Below are positions 1 through 5,693 of a DNA stretch of 11,415 nucleotides, one piece after another. Location: contig JAKONM010000169.1 of assembly GCA_022701925.1 (NCBI GenBank), positions 1-11,415 on the forward strand, given 5' to 3'. The translations under genes and the position numbers were made by a program. Source of the DNA: Microbacteriaceae bacterium. GTDB taxonomy: Bacteria > Actinomycetota > Actinomycetes > Actinomycetales > Microbacteriaceae. How positions within the stretch are numbered: the stretch's first letter is position 1; each line of letters opens with the position of its first letter. The notes below the pieces were generated by a model. That model was given only the letters and a program-made list of their open reading frames with translations, made no database searches and was not told the DNA's origin.

Positions 1-1151
1 GCGGCGCCGTGCGGCTGTTCGGCAACGTCGACTTCGGCACGGACATCACGCTGGCCGACCTGCAGCAGCACTACCACGCGGTGATCTTCGCGACGGGTGC
101 GATCGCGGACGCCCCCCTCGACATCCCGGGCATCGACCTGCCCGGCTCCTACGGCGCCGCCGACGTGGTCAGCTGGTACGACGGACACCCCGACGTGCCG
201 CGCACCTGGCCGCTCGAGGCCGCGGAGATCGCCGTGATCGGCAACGGCAACGTGGCGCTCGACGTCGCCCGGATGCTGATCAAGCACCCCGACGACCTGA
301 TGCCCACCGAGCTGCCCGGCAACGTGGAGGAGGGGCTGCGCTCCTCCCCGGCCACCGAGATGCACGTGTTCGGCCGACGAGGCCCTGCCAACGTGAAGTT
401 CACCCCGCTCGAGCTGCGCGAGCTGGGCGAGGTGCGCGACGTGGACATGATCGTGCGCGACGAGGACTTCGACTACGACGACGCGGCCCGCACCGCCATC
501 GCCTCCAACAAGCAGGTGATGGTGATGGACCGGATCCTGCAGGGCTGGCGCAAGCGCGAGCCCGGCACCGCGAGCCGGCGCCTGCACCTGCACTGGTGGG
601 CGCGGCCCGTCGAGATCCTCGGCACCGACAAGGTGGAGGGCATCCGCTGGGAGCGCACGGAGCCGGACGGCCTGGGCGGCGCCCGCGGCACCGGCGAGTT
701 CCGCGAGGTGCCCGTGCAGGCGGTCTACCGGGCGATCGGCTACTTCGGCTCCCCGGTGGCCGGCGTCCCCTTCGACGAGGTGCGCGGCGTGATCCCGAAC
801 CACGAGGGCCAGGTCGTCGACGCCGAGGGCGCGATCGTGCCGGGCGTCTACGCCACCGGCTGGATCAAGCGCGGCCCGGTGGGGCTGATCGGGCACACGA
901 AGTCGGACGCGATGGAGACCGTGGAGCACGTGCTGACCGACCAGGGCACCTGGTGGTCGCCGGCGCACCCGGAGGAGCGGGCGGTCACCGACCTGCTGGA
1001 CTCCCGCGGCGTGCGCTACACCACGGTCGAGGGCTGGCACCGGCTCGACCGGGCGGAGATCGCCCAGGGGGAGCCGCAGGGCCGCGCCCGCGTGAAGATC
1101 GTGCCGCGCGACGAGATGCTCGAGGCGTCGCTGGGAGTCTCAGCGGGCTGA
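1..1151 (+). CDS. fprA: Ferredoxin/adrenodoxin-type NADP(+) reductase (FprA-like), 5' truncated
   Basis: FAD enzyme that passes electrons between NADPH and a ferredoxin-type iron-sulfur protein in the cytosol. The frame is open to the left edge (first full codon at base 3), so the GTG at base 9 is an internal valine and the N-terminal FAD-binding part lies outside. About 382 residues are visible; the family is usually about 450-550. Counting from that valine, the NADP-binding Rossmann turn GNGNVALDVAR is at 78-88. The paired arginines of FGRRGP (123-124) are placed to hold the NADP 2'-phosphate. The FAD/nicotinamide-stacking block GWIKRGPVGLIG is at 284-295, with the typical KSDAMETV after it. 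It ends with TGA at 1149-1151, just before a strong hairpin, and faces a leftward gene. The family call is secure. The exact electron partner, and whether an N-terminal ferredoxin domain is fused, cannot be seen. Confidence 0.9.
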   Translation, partial: GAVRLFGNVDFGTDITLADLQQHYHAVIFATGAIADAPLDIPGIDLPGSYGAADVVSWYDGHPDVPRTWPLEAAEIAVIGNGNVALDVARMLIKHPDDLMPTELPGNVEEGLRSSPATEMHVFGRRGPANVKFTPLELRELGEVRDVDMIVRDEDFDYDDAARTAIASNKQVMVMDRILQGWRKREPGTASRRLHLHWWARPVEILGTDKVEGIRWERTEPDGLGGARGTGEFREVPVQAVYRAIGYFGSPVAGVPFDEVRGVIPNHEGQVVDAEGAIVPGVYATGWIKRGPVGLIGHTKSDAMETVEHVLTDQGTWWSPAHPEERAVTDLLDSRGVRYTTVEGWHRLDRAEIAQGEPQGRARVKIVPRDEMLEASLGVSAG

Positions 1152-1157
1152 CCCCGT

Positions 1158-1185
1158 GCGGCGCCCCCGATGGCGGGGGCGCCGC
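1158..1185. terminator. Strong hairpin between convergent genes
   Basis: A perfect GC-rich inverted repeat: 1158-1168 pairs with 1175-1185, and G1169-C1174 extends the stem to 12 bp around the loop ATGG. It lies 6 nt after the reductase stop and 12 nt from the stop of the leftward 86-aa gene, so it can serve both. There is no T-run, which is usual for high-GC actinobacterial terminators. Confidence 0.75.
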
Positions 1186-1197
1186 GCGGCCGCGGCC

Positions 1198-1458
1198 TCA
1201 GTAGCCGCCGTGCGCCAGGAAGGCGCGCACGTCGACGACCTGCTGCACGTCGAGGTCCTTGTGCTCCGGCCGGGTCAGCACCAGGGCCTCGCCGGCCAGC
1301 ACGAACCGGATCCGGTTGCCCTCCTGGACGGTCTCGTCGGACACGGTCTCGAGCAGCGAGACCGTGTCCCGGAACTCGACGTTCCGGCTGGTCGGGTGCT
1401 GCTGGAGCTGCTCCAGGACGCGGCGGTGGTGGGAATTCAGGTGCTGCGGCTCGGCCAC
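1198..1458 (-). CDS. Small conserved hypothetical protein with HicA-like fold
   Basis: An 86-residue cytosolic protein of unknown role. Its layout is helix (HHRRVLEQLQQHP), helix (FRDTVSLLETVS), a beta-hairpin (RIRFVLAGEALVLTRP), then the motif HKDLDVQQVVDVRAFLAHGGY. I recognise this pattern from a widespread actinobacterial family of about 80-90 aa that resembles the HicA/YcfA double-stranded-RNA-binding-like fold. The GSH-type catalytic histidine of HicA toxins is absent; the equivalent stretch reads EGNRIRF. No HicB-like antitoxin is adjacent, so a toxin function is not supported. The start is well fixed: GTG at 1458 with AAGGAGG five bases upstream. The 81-aa gene lies 58 nt upstream on the same strand, and I see no promoter in the gap, so the two are probably co-transcribed. 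The gene is clearly real; its function is open. Confidence 0.8.
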   Translation of the reverse strand: MAEPQHLNSHHRRVLEQLQQHPTSRNVEFRDTVSLLETVSDETVQEGNRIRFVLAGEALVLTRPEHKDLDVQQVVDVRAFLAHGGY

Positions 1459-1463
1459 GGGCT

Positions 1464-1470
1464 CCTCCTT
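1464..1470 (-). promoter_or_regulatory. Near-perfect Shine-Dalgarno of the 86-aa gene
   Basis: AAGGAGG read on the minus strand, 5 nt before the GTG start at 1458. It fixes that start and is the strongest ribosome-binding site in the window. Confidence 0.85.
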
Positions 1471-1516
1471 CTGCGGCGGGGACCGGACCGCGGGTCGCGG
1501 TGCGGGTCGGCGGGGG

Positions 1517-1762
1517 TCAGGACGTGGCGGTGTCGCTGCTGCCCGCGACCTCCGCGGTCCGGCTGTAGCGGTTGGTCCCGCCCTCCCCCTGGCCCTGCAG
1601 GGTCCAGGTGCCGGGGAAGTCGACGTGCGGGTTCTCGAGCACCTGCGGGGTGCCGGGCGCGTCGTCGGGGATCGACACGTCGTGGACCTCGGGCGGCGCG
1701 GTCACCTCCGTGGCGTCGTAGCCGTCGGGCAGGAACTCGACTCGGATCGATCGTGATGCCAT
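1517..1762 (-). CDS. Hypothetical 81-aa protein
   Basis: I do not recognise this protein. It has 81 residues, no cysteine, no signal peptide and no membrane segment. The N-terminus (SIRVEFLPDGYDATEV) looks like a beta-strand start. The middle is rich in Pro, Asp and Val, a central GTWTLQGQGEGG stretch suggests a second strand and turn, and the tail (EVAGSSDTATS) is probably disordered. No Shine-Dalgarno precedes the ATG, but a TAGCGT box ends 6 nt before it, consistent with a leaderless transcript. That makes this the likely first gene of a two-gene leftward unit with the HicA-fold-like gene. It begins 55 nt after the Nudix stop, so read-through from that operon is also possible. Plausible length, start signal and spacing make it likely to be real, but there is no family evidence. 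Confidence 0.6.
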   Translation of the reverse strand: MASRSIRVEFLPDGYDATEVTAPPEVHDVSIPDDAPGTPQVLENPHVDFPGTWTLQGQGEGGTNRYSRTAEVAGSSDTATS

Positions 1763-1768
1763 GGCCGG

Positions 1769-1774
1769 ACGCTA
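1769..1774 (-). promoter_or_regulatory. Putative leaderless -10 box of the 81-aa gene
   Basis: TAGCGT on the minus strand, ending 6 nt before the ATG at 1762, so transcription would start at or next to the A of the start codon. It fits TAnnnT. No good -35 box is visible. The absence of a Shine-Dalgarno supports the reading. Confidence 0.45.
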
Positions 1775-1817
1775 TGGCGCCGGTGCTGCGAGCGAGCGGT
1801 GAGTCCGCCGAACGGGC

Positions 1818-2279
1818 TCAGAGCGAGACGGCCTGCTCCACGAGGTCGGCGAGCCCCTCCGGGTAGACGGTCTCCGCGGTGCTGCGCAGCTGCTCCGCGC
1901 TCCACCAGGCGGTGCCGTGCAGCGCTCGCCGCTCCAGGTCGGTCCAGCCCTCGCGCCGCGGCTCGAAGGCCGGCACGCGGGCGGTGAAGTAGAGCTCGCG
2001 CTGCTCGATCAGCCGGCCGTCGAACACGAAGGTGCTCGAGCGCCGCAGCACCGGGCCGACCACGTCGTGCAGGACGTGCCCCGTCTCCTCCCGCACCTCG
2101 CGGATCGCCGCGGCGCGGGCGTCCTCGCCCGGCTCCAGGCCGCCGCCCGGGGTGATCCACCAGGTGCCCGCCTCCGGCGCCGCGGGGTCGCCGCCGAGGA
2201 TCAGCAGCACCTGGCCGTCGGGGTCGAGCAGCAGCACGCGGGCGGCGTCGCGCACCTGCGGCCGCGGCGGCGTCTTCAC
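1818..2279 (-). CDS. Nudix hydrolase
   Basis: A 153-aa cytosolic Nudix-fold enzyme, expected to hydrolyse a nucleoside-diphosphate-linked (X-diphosphate) substrate with a divalent metal. The Nudix box runs from G46 to H68: G-x5-E52-x7-R60-E61-V62-x-E64-E65-x-G67, with all catalytic and metal-binding glutamates present. The only deviation is His68 where a hydrophobic residue is usual. An N-terminal strand (AARVLLLDPDGQVLLI) and a WWSAEQL helix near residue 125 complete the common fold. The substrate cannot be told from the sequence. It starts with GTG at 2279, 6 nt after the cls stop, with only a weak AGG-type ribosome site inside the cls end, so translational coupling to cls is likely. Whether it acts on a lipid-linked diphosphate such as CDP-diacylglycerol is a guess from position only. 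Confidence 0.9.
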   Translation of the reverse strand: MKTPPRPQVRDAARVLLLDPDGQVLLILGGDPAAPEAGTWWITPGGGLEPGEDARAAAIREVREETGHVLHDVVGPVLRRSSTFVFDGRLIEQRELYFTARVPAFEPRREGWTDLERRALHGTAWWSAEQLRSTAETVYPEGLADLVEQAVSL

Positions 2280-2285
2280 GGCCGC

Positions 2286-3746
2286 CTACTGCAGGGCGGC
2301 GGTGAGCCGCGCCACGTTGTCGAGCACCGCGACCGCCACGGGGCGGGCCTGCCACTCCTCCAGGGTCAGCCGCCGGCTGGCCCTGCGGTAGCCCTCCTCC
2401 AGCTGCCGCAGGCCGCTGACGAACGCTCGCCCGCGGACCATCATCGACACCTCCAGGTTCAGCGTGAACGAGCGCATGTCGAGGTTGCTGGAGCCCACGA
2501 CGGCGACGTCCTCGTCGATCGTGAAGTGCTTGGCGTGCAGGATCGTCGGCTTCCGGTACAGCCAGATCACGACGCCCGCCTTCAGCAGCGTCTCGTAGTA
2601 GCTGCGCTGGGCGTGGAACACGACCGCCTGGTCGCCGATCTCGCTGACGAACAGCTCGACCTGCACGCCCCGCTCCGCCGCGGTGGTCACCGCGTAGAGC
2701 ATCGAGTCGTCCGGCACGAAGTAGGGGCTCACCAGCACGATGCGCCGCTGCGCCGCGTAGATCAGGCCGTTGAAGAGCCGCAGGTTGTTCTCGCCCTCGA
2801 ACCCGGGGCCGCTGGGCACGATCTGGCAGTCGAGGTCCTCGTCGCCCACCGGCTCGACCAGCTGCGCGGTCTCGCGCTCCAGCAGCTCGTCGGTCTCGGA
2901 GAACCAGTCGGAGATGAAGATCGTGTCGAGCTCGGCGACGATCGGACCCTCCAGGCGGACCATCAGGTCCTTCCACCGCAGCCCGCGTCGCCGGTTGGTC
3001 CAGCGGTCGTAGGTGCGGTCGATCATGTTCTGCGAGCCCATGAAGCCGACTCGCCCGTCGACGACGACGACCTTGCGGTGGTTGCGCAGGTCGGGGCGCT
3101 GGTAGCGGCCCCGCCACGGCTGCACGGGCAGCAGCAGGTGCCACTCGACCCCGATGGCGGTCAGGCGCCGGGTCGTGCGGCGGTAGCCGCGCACCCGCAG
3201 CGACGCGATGTGGTCGAGCAGCACGCGCACGGTGACGCCGCGGCGCACCGCGTCCGCCAGCGCGTCGAAGAACGGCTCGGTCGTGACGTCGAGGCTCAGG
3301 ATGTAGAACTCGACGTGCACGTACCGCTCGGCGGAGCGCACCGCCTCCGTCATCTCGTGGATCGACCGGTCGTAGTCGCCGTACAGCAGGGCGCGGTTGC
3401 CGCCGAGCAGCGGCATCGCCCCGAGGCGCCGGTTCAGCGCGGCGAGGGAGGCGAACCAGGGCGGCCAGTGCGGCGTCTCGGAGGCCTGCTCGATGCCCTC
3501 GGTCGCTGAGATGATCGTGCGGTTGATCTGTGCCTGCTTGCGGCGGCGCCGTCGCGGCAGCTTCGTGGAGCCGAAGAGCAGGAATGCGACGAGCCCTGCG
3601 TAGGGGATGAAGAAGATCGCGAGCAGCCACGCCGTCGCCGTCGCCGGACGCCGGTTCTTCGGCACGAACACGACCGCGAGCACGCGGATGGTGAGGTCCA
3701 GCACGAAGGCGGCGATGGTGAGCGCCAGGGAGAGACTGGCGGGCAT
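2286..3746 (-). CDS. cls: Cardiolipin synthase (phospholipase D superfamily)
   Basis: A membrane enzyme that makes cardiolipin by phosphatidyl transfer onto phosphatidylglycerol. It has 486 residues, the usual length. Two N-terminal membrane segments (about 5-28 and 39-58) form the PLD-N region and are followed by a basic stretch, RRRRRK (65-70), placing the catalytic part in the cytosol. Both HxKxxxxD motifs are intact: H223-K225-D230 with GSQN at 237-240, and H404-K406-D411 with GSSN at 418-421, as needed for the two-step phospho-histidine mechanism. The ATG at 3746 has a TAGGAT box 7 nt before it, suggesting a leaderless transcript. The Nudix gene follows after 6 nt. Actinobacteria commonly use a CDP-alcohol-phosphatidyltransferase-type cardiolipin synthase as well, so this PLD-type enzyme may be an additional or alternative one. 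Another PLD-family transphosphatidylase activity is the main alternative. Confidence 0.92.
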   Translation of the reverse strand: MPASLSLALTIAAFVLDLTIRVLAVVFVPKNRRPATATAWLLAIFFIPYAGLVAFLLFGSTKLPRRRRRKQAQINRTIISATEGIEQASETPHWPPWFASLAALNRRLGAMPLLGGNRALLYGDYDRSIHEMTEAVRSAERYVHVEFYILSLDVTTEPFFDALADAVRRGVTVRVLLDHIASLRVRGYRRTTRRLTAIGVEWHLLLPVQPWRGRYQRPDLRNHRKVVVVDGRVGFMGSQNMIDRTYDRWTNRRRGLRWKDLMVRLEGPIVAELDTIFISDWFSETDELLERETAQLVEPVGDEDLDCQIVPSGPGFEGENNLRLFNGLIYAAQRRIVLVSPYFVPDDSMLYAVTTAAERGVQVELFVSEIGDQAVVFHAQRSYYETLLKAGVVIWLYRKPTILHAKHFTIDEDVAVVGSSNLDMRSFTLNLEVSMMVRGRAFVSGLRQLEEGYRRASRRLTLEEWQARPVAVAVLDNVARLTAALQ

Positions 3747-3753
3747 GCCCTGG

Positions 3754-3759
3754 ATCCTA
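3754..3759 (-). promoter_or_regulatory. Putative leaderless -10 box of cls
   Basis: TAGGAT on the minus strand, ending 7 nt before the cls ATG at 3746. It is a good match to TAnnnT at the distance expected for a leaderless start. The -35 region is weak. AGGA inside the box could instead act as a poor Shine-Dalgarno. Confidence 0.5.
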
Positions 3760-3884
3760 CGGGCGCGGCAGGGCGCCGCTCGGACCGATCAACGGGTGCC
3801 GGAGTCGCCGCGGGATCGGAGCGGTTCCGCGGCGTCGACCTGCCGGTCGCCTCCCGCGGCGCGGTCAGCGCTGCGAGGCGACAC

Positions 3885-3912
3885 GTCTTCGATCCGCCTG
3901 CGGATCGAAGAC
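3885..3912 (-). terminator. Palindromic hairpin after yajQ
   Basis: A perfect inverted repeat: GTCTTCGATCCG at 3885-3896 pairs with CGGATCGAAGAC at 3901-3912 around the loop CCTG, giving a 12-bp stem. It begins 7 nt after the yajQ stop on the minus strand and is read before cls, so it probably ends the yajQ transcript and insulates cls. There is no T-run. The 3747-3919 gap also holds an 8-bp repeat (3806-3813 with 3827-3834) but no gene. Confidence 0.65.
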
Positions 3913-3919
3913 CGTGGAC

Positions 3920-4408
3920 TCAGCGGAAGTTGACGAACTGCAGGTCGAGGTCGACGTCGGCCTTGCGCAGCAGCGCCATGGTCGCCTGCAGGTCGTCGCG
4001 GCTCTTCGACTGCACCCGCAGCTCGTCGCCCTGGATCTGGCTCTTCACGGTCTTCGGCGCCTCGTCGCGGATCAGCCGGTTCAGCTTCTTGGCGTTGTCG
4101 CTGTCGATGCCGTTCTTCAGCTTCGCCTCGATGCGGTACTCCTTGCCGCTGGCGAAGGGCTCTCCGGCGTCGATCGCCTTCAGCGAGATGCTGCGCTTCA
4201 CGAACTTGGACTGCACCACGTCGAGCACGGCCTTCACCCGCTCCTCGCTGGCCGCCTTCAGCGTGATCTTCTCGTCCTTGAACTCGATCGCCGCGCCCAC
4301 GCCCTTGAAGTCGTAGCGCTGCTCGATCTCCTTGCGGGCCTGGTTGAGGGCGTTGTCCGCCTCCATCGGGTCCACCTTGCTGACGACGTCGAACGAGGAA
4401 TCGGCCAT
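3920..4408 (-). CDS. yajQ: YajQ family nucleotide-binding protein (UPF0234)
   Basis: A 162-aa cytosolic protein of the YajQ family, made of two similar alpha/beta domains. Homologues bind nucleotides or tRNA, and some bind cyclic di-GMP; the role in actinobacteria is not settled. The signature runs the full length: MADSSFDVVSKVD at the N-terminus, IEQRYDFKG near 28-36, RLIRDEAPKTVKSQIQGDELRVQ in the C-terminal half (long motif, key core KTVKSQIQG), and QFVNFR at the end. The family is about 163 aa, so the ATG at 4408 is the right start; an in-frame ATG at 4438 would add ten residues foreign to the family and overlap the divergent methyltransferase start. A TACACT box ends 9 nt before the start. 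It is divergent from the methyltransferase across 28 bp and is followed by a hairpin terminator. Confidence 0.95.
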   Translation of the reverse strand: MADSSFDVVSKVDPMEADNALNQARKEIEQRYDFKGVGAAIEFKDEKITLKAASEERVKAVLDVVQSKFVKRSISLKAIDAGEPFASGKEYRIEAKLKNGIDSDNAKKLNRLIRDEAPKTVKSQIQGDELRVQSKSRDDLQATMALLRKADVDLDLQFVNFR

Positions 4409-4417
4409 GGAACAGGG

Positions 4418-4423
4418 AGTGTA
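4418..4423 (-). promoter_or_regulatory. Putative -10 box of yajQ
   Basis: TACACT on the minus strand, ending 9 nt before the yajQ ATG. It would give a leader of only about 2-3 nt. It overlaps the first base of the methyltransferase ribosome-binding site on the other strand. No convincing -35 is visible, so this is tentative. Confidence 0.35.
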
Positions 4424-4428
4424 GGAGG
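4423..4428 (+). promoter_or_regulatory. Shine-Dalgarno of the methyltransferase gene
   Basis: AGGAGG, 8 nt before the ATG at 4437. It supports that start and shows that the 28-bp divergent gap carries start signals for both strands. Confidence 0.75.
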
Positions 4429-4436
4429 CTGTCCCC

Positions 4437-5261
4437 ATGGAGGACTGGACCGAGCTGAACCGCCGCAGCTGGGAGGAGCGGGCCGCTCCGCACAGCGCAT
4501 CGCCCGACTACGCGGTGCAGCGGTTCGTGGACGAGCCGGACTTCCTGAGCGACGTGGTGCGCTTCGACCTGCCGCGGCTGCCGGACCTGCGCGGCAGGCG
4601 GGGCGTCCACCTGCAGTGCCACATCGGCACGGACACGTTGTCCCTGGCACGGCTGGGCGCGCAGATGACCGGGCTCGACTTCTCCGGTGCCGCCCTGGCG
4701 GAGGCGCGCTCGCTCAGCGAGCGGACCGGCACGGTGATCGACTGGGTGGAGGCGCGGGTCGACCAGGCGCCCGAGGCGCTGCCCCGGGGGGCGTTCGACC
4801 TGGTCTTCACCGGCATCGGCGCGCTGTGCTGGCTGCCGGACGTCGCGGCGTGGGCGCGGGTCGTCGCGGGGCTGCTGGCTGCGGGCGGCGAGCTGTTCGT
4901 GCGCGAGGGCCACCCGATGCTGTGGTCGCTCGACGAGACGCGGGAGGACGCCCTCGTCGTGCGCCACCCCTACTTCGAGACGGCGGAGCCGACCGTCTTC
5001 GACGAGCCCGGCACCTACGTCGAGTCGGAGCACGTGTTCGTCCACACGCGCAGCGCGTCCTGGAACCACGGCCTGGGGGAGGTCGTGTCGGCGGTGCTCG
5101 CGGCCGGCCTGCGCGTGACGCTGCTGGAGGAGCACCGCAGCGTGCCGTGGGAGGCGCTGCCCGGCCGGATGCGGCGCGGGGACGACGGCGAGTGGCGGCT
5201 GCTCGAGGGGGGCGACCTGGTGCCCCTGACGTGGACGCTGCGGGCGGTGAAGGACGCCTGA
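4437..5261 (+). CDS. Class I SAM-dependent methyltransferase, substrate unknown
   Basis: A 274-aa soluble methyltransferase. The SAM-binding motif I is at 57-71 (VHLQCHIGTDTLSLA), a CHIG variant of the usual glycine-rich loop. The acidic residue after strand 2 is D81 (TGLDFSG), and the motif IV region is DLVFTGIGALCWLPD (121-135). The segment after 150 (GELFVREGHPMLW) matches the post-IV strand, and the rest forms a C-terminal substrate cap. The N-terminus (NRRSWEERAAPHS) resembles a known actinobacterial group annotated only as methyltransferase, so small-molecule methylation is likely but the acceptor cannot be named. The ATG at 4437 is backed by AGGAGG at 8 nt. The gene is divergent from yajQ and upstream of tRNA-Tyr, with no terminator before the tRNA. 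Its own promoter would have to lie inside the yajQ 5' end. Confidence 0.88.
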   Translation: MEDWTELNRRSWEERAAPHSASPDYAVQRFVDEPDFLSDVVRFDLPRLPDLRGRRGVHLQCHIGTDTLSLARLGAQMTGLDFSGAALAEARSLSERTGTVIDWVEARVDQAPEALPRGAFDLVFTGIGALCWLPDVAAWARVVAGLLAAGGELFVREGHPMLWSLDETREDALVVRHPYFETAEPTVFDEPGTYVESEHVFVHTRSASWNHGLGEVVSAVLAAGLRVTLLEEHRSVPWEALPGRMRRGDDGEWRLLEGGDLVPLTWTLRAVKDA

Positions 5262-5304
5262 CAGCGCCCCGCCGACGTGGTTCCGTCAGCGCCGATCGGC
5301 CGGG

Positions 5305-5310
5305 TACGCT
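5305..5310 (+). promoter_or_regulatory. Putative -10 box of the tRNA-Tyr promoter
   Basis: TACGCT, about 48 nt before the mature tRNA. The -35 region (around 5281-5286) is a poor match. A 10-bp perfect palindrome GCCGATCGGC (5291-5300) sits in the spacer. Predicted transcription start is near 5317. Confidence 0.4.
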
Positions 5311-5321
5311 GTGATCCGCGC

Positions 5322-5352
5322 CTCGGGCCGGCCCGCGCAGGGTCGGCCCGAG
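5322..5352 (+). other. Inverted repeat in the tRNA-Tyr 5' leader
   Basis: CTCGGGCCG (5322-5330) pairs perfectly with CGGCCCGAG (5344-5352) over a 13-nt loop, ending 6 nt before the mature tRNA 5' end. It could help processing, or act as a weak terminator for methyltransferase read-through. Function is inferred only. Confidence 0.4.
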
Positions 5353-5358
5353 CAGCCT

Positions 5359-5443
5359 GGCGGGTTACCCAAGCGGCCAAAGGGATCTGACTGTAAATCA
5401 GACTGCTCAGCATTCGGGGGTTCGAATCCCTCACCCGCCACCA
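5359..5443 (+). tRNA. tRNA-Tyr (anticodon GTA), CCA encoded
   Basis: All arms can be folded by eye. The acceptor stem pairs GGCGGGT (5359-5365) with ACCCGCC (5433-5439), then A5440 as discriminator and an encoded CCA (5441-5443). The anticodon stem TCTGA/TCAGA (5386-5390, 5398-5402) encloses the loop CTGTAAA with GTA at 5393-5395. The T arm is GGGGG-TTCGAAT-CCCTC (5416-5432). The variable region 5403-5415 is long and can form a TGC/GCA stem, as expected of class II bacterial tRNA-Tyr. It decodes TAC and TAT. Confidence 0.97.
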
Positions 5444-5444
5444 C

Positions 5445-5476
5445 GATGCGCACGCCCCTCCGGGGACGTGCGCATC
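5445..5476. terminator. Strong hairpin terminator after tRNA-Tyr
   Basis: GATGCGCACGCCCC (5445-5458) pairs with GGGG (5462-5465) and CGTGCGCATC (5467-5476). That is a 14-bp stem with one bulged A (5466) and a 3-nt loop. It starts one base after the encoded CCA and lies 7 nt from the stop of the leftward small gene, so it likely serves both directions. Confidence 0.8.
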
Positions 5477-5483
5477 AGTCGTC

Positions 5484-5693
5484 TCAGCCCGGTCGGGCCG
5501 CGGTGACCACGCCGTCCGAGTCAGTGTGCAGGGTGATCCGATCGGCCCGGAACTCCAGCGTGACCACCGACTCCGGCACGACCGTCCTGGGGTGCAGGCC
5601 CGCCGCCCGCACGCGCACCTCGGCCTCCTGCGCGCTCAGGCCCTCGACCTCGTGGCCGTGCTCGGCGGCCCAGGCGGTCGCCTCGGCGGTCAC
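5484..5693 (-). CDS. Small protein resembling potato-inhibitor-I / I78 serine protease inhibitors
   Basis: A 69-aa protein with no signal peptide, no cysteine and no membrane segment. By eye it follows barley CI-2/eglin-type inhibitors (MEROPS I13, and the related bacterial I78 fold): a helix (SAQEAEVRVRAAG, 20-32), then the strand and reactive-loop block VVPESVVTLEFRADRI (38-53), then a strand and turn, ending ARPG (66-69), like the C-terminal PRVG of CI-2. On this alignment the reactive P1-P1' pair is L46-E47, and R52 matches the loop-supporting Arg65 of CI-2. The GTG start (5691-5693) overlaps the protease stop TGA (5690-5692) as GTGA, with GAGG about 10 nt upstream, so translation is coupled to the protease. 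Inhibitory activity is inferred. Because the protease domain is predicted outside the membrane and this protein lacks an export signal, it might instead act inside the cell or on another enzyme. Confidence 0.72.
   Translation of the reverse strand: MTAEATAWAAEHGHEVEGLSAQEAEVRVRAAGLHPRTVVPESVVTLEFRADRITLHTDSDGVVTAARPG

Noticed and set aside
9..11. GTG at base 9 as the reductase start
   Set aside because: The frame is open upstream to the edge and the residues match the interior of FprA-like proteins; the FAD-binding N-terminus must lie outside.
1702..3630. Leftward open frame of 642 aa over cls and Nudix
   Set aside because: Arg/Ala-rich shadow in another frame of the two recognisable genes on the same strand.
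4409..4438. Ten-residue N-terminal extension of YajQ from the ATG at 4438
   Set aside because: The family starts at MADSSFDVVSK, and the extension would overlap the divergent methyltransferase start.
3914..5314. Rightward open frame of 466 aa antisense to yajQ and across the methyltransferase
   Set aside because: Low-complexity shadow of two well-supported genes; no family features and no start signals.
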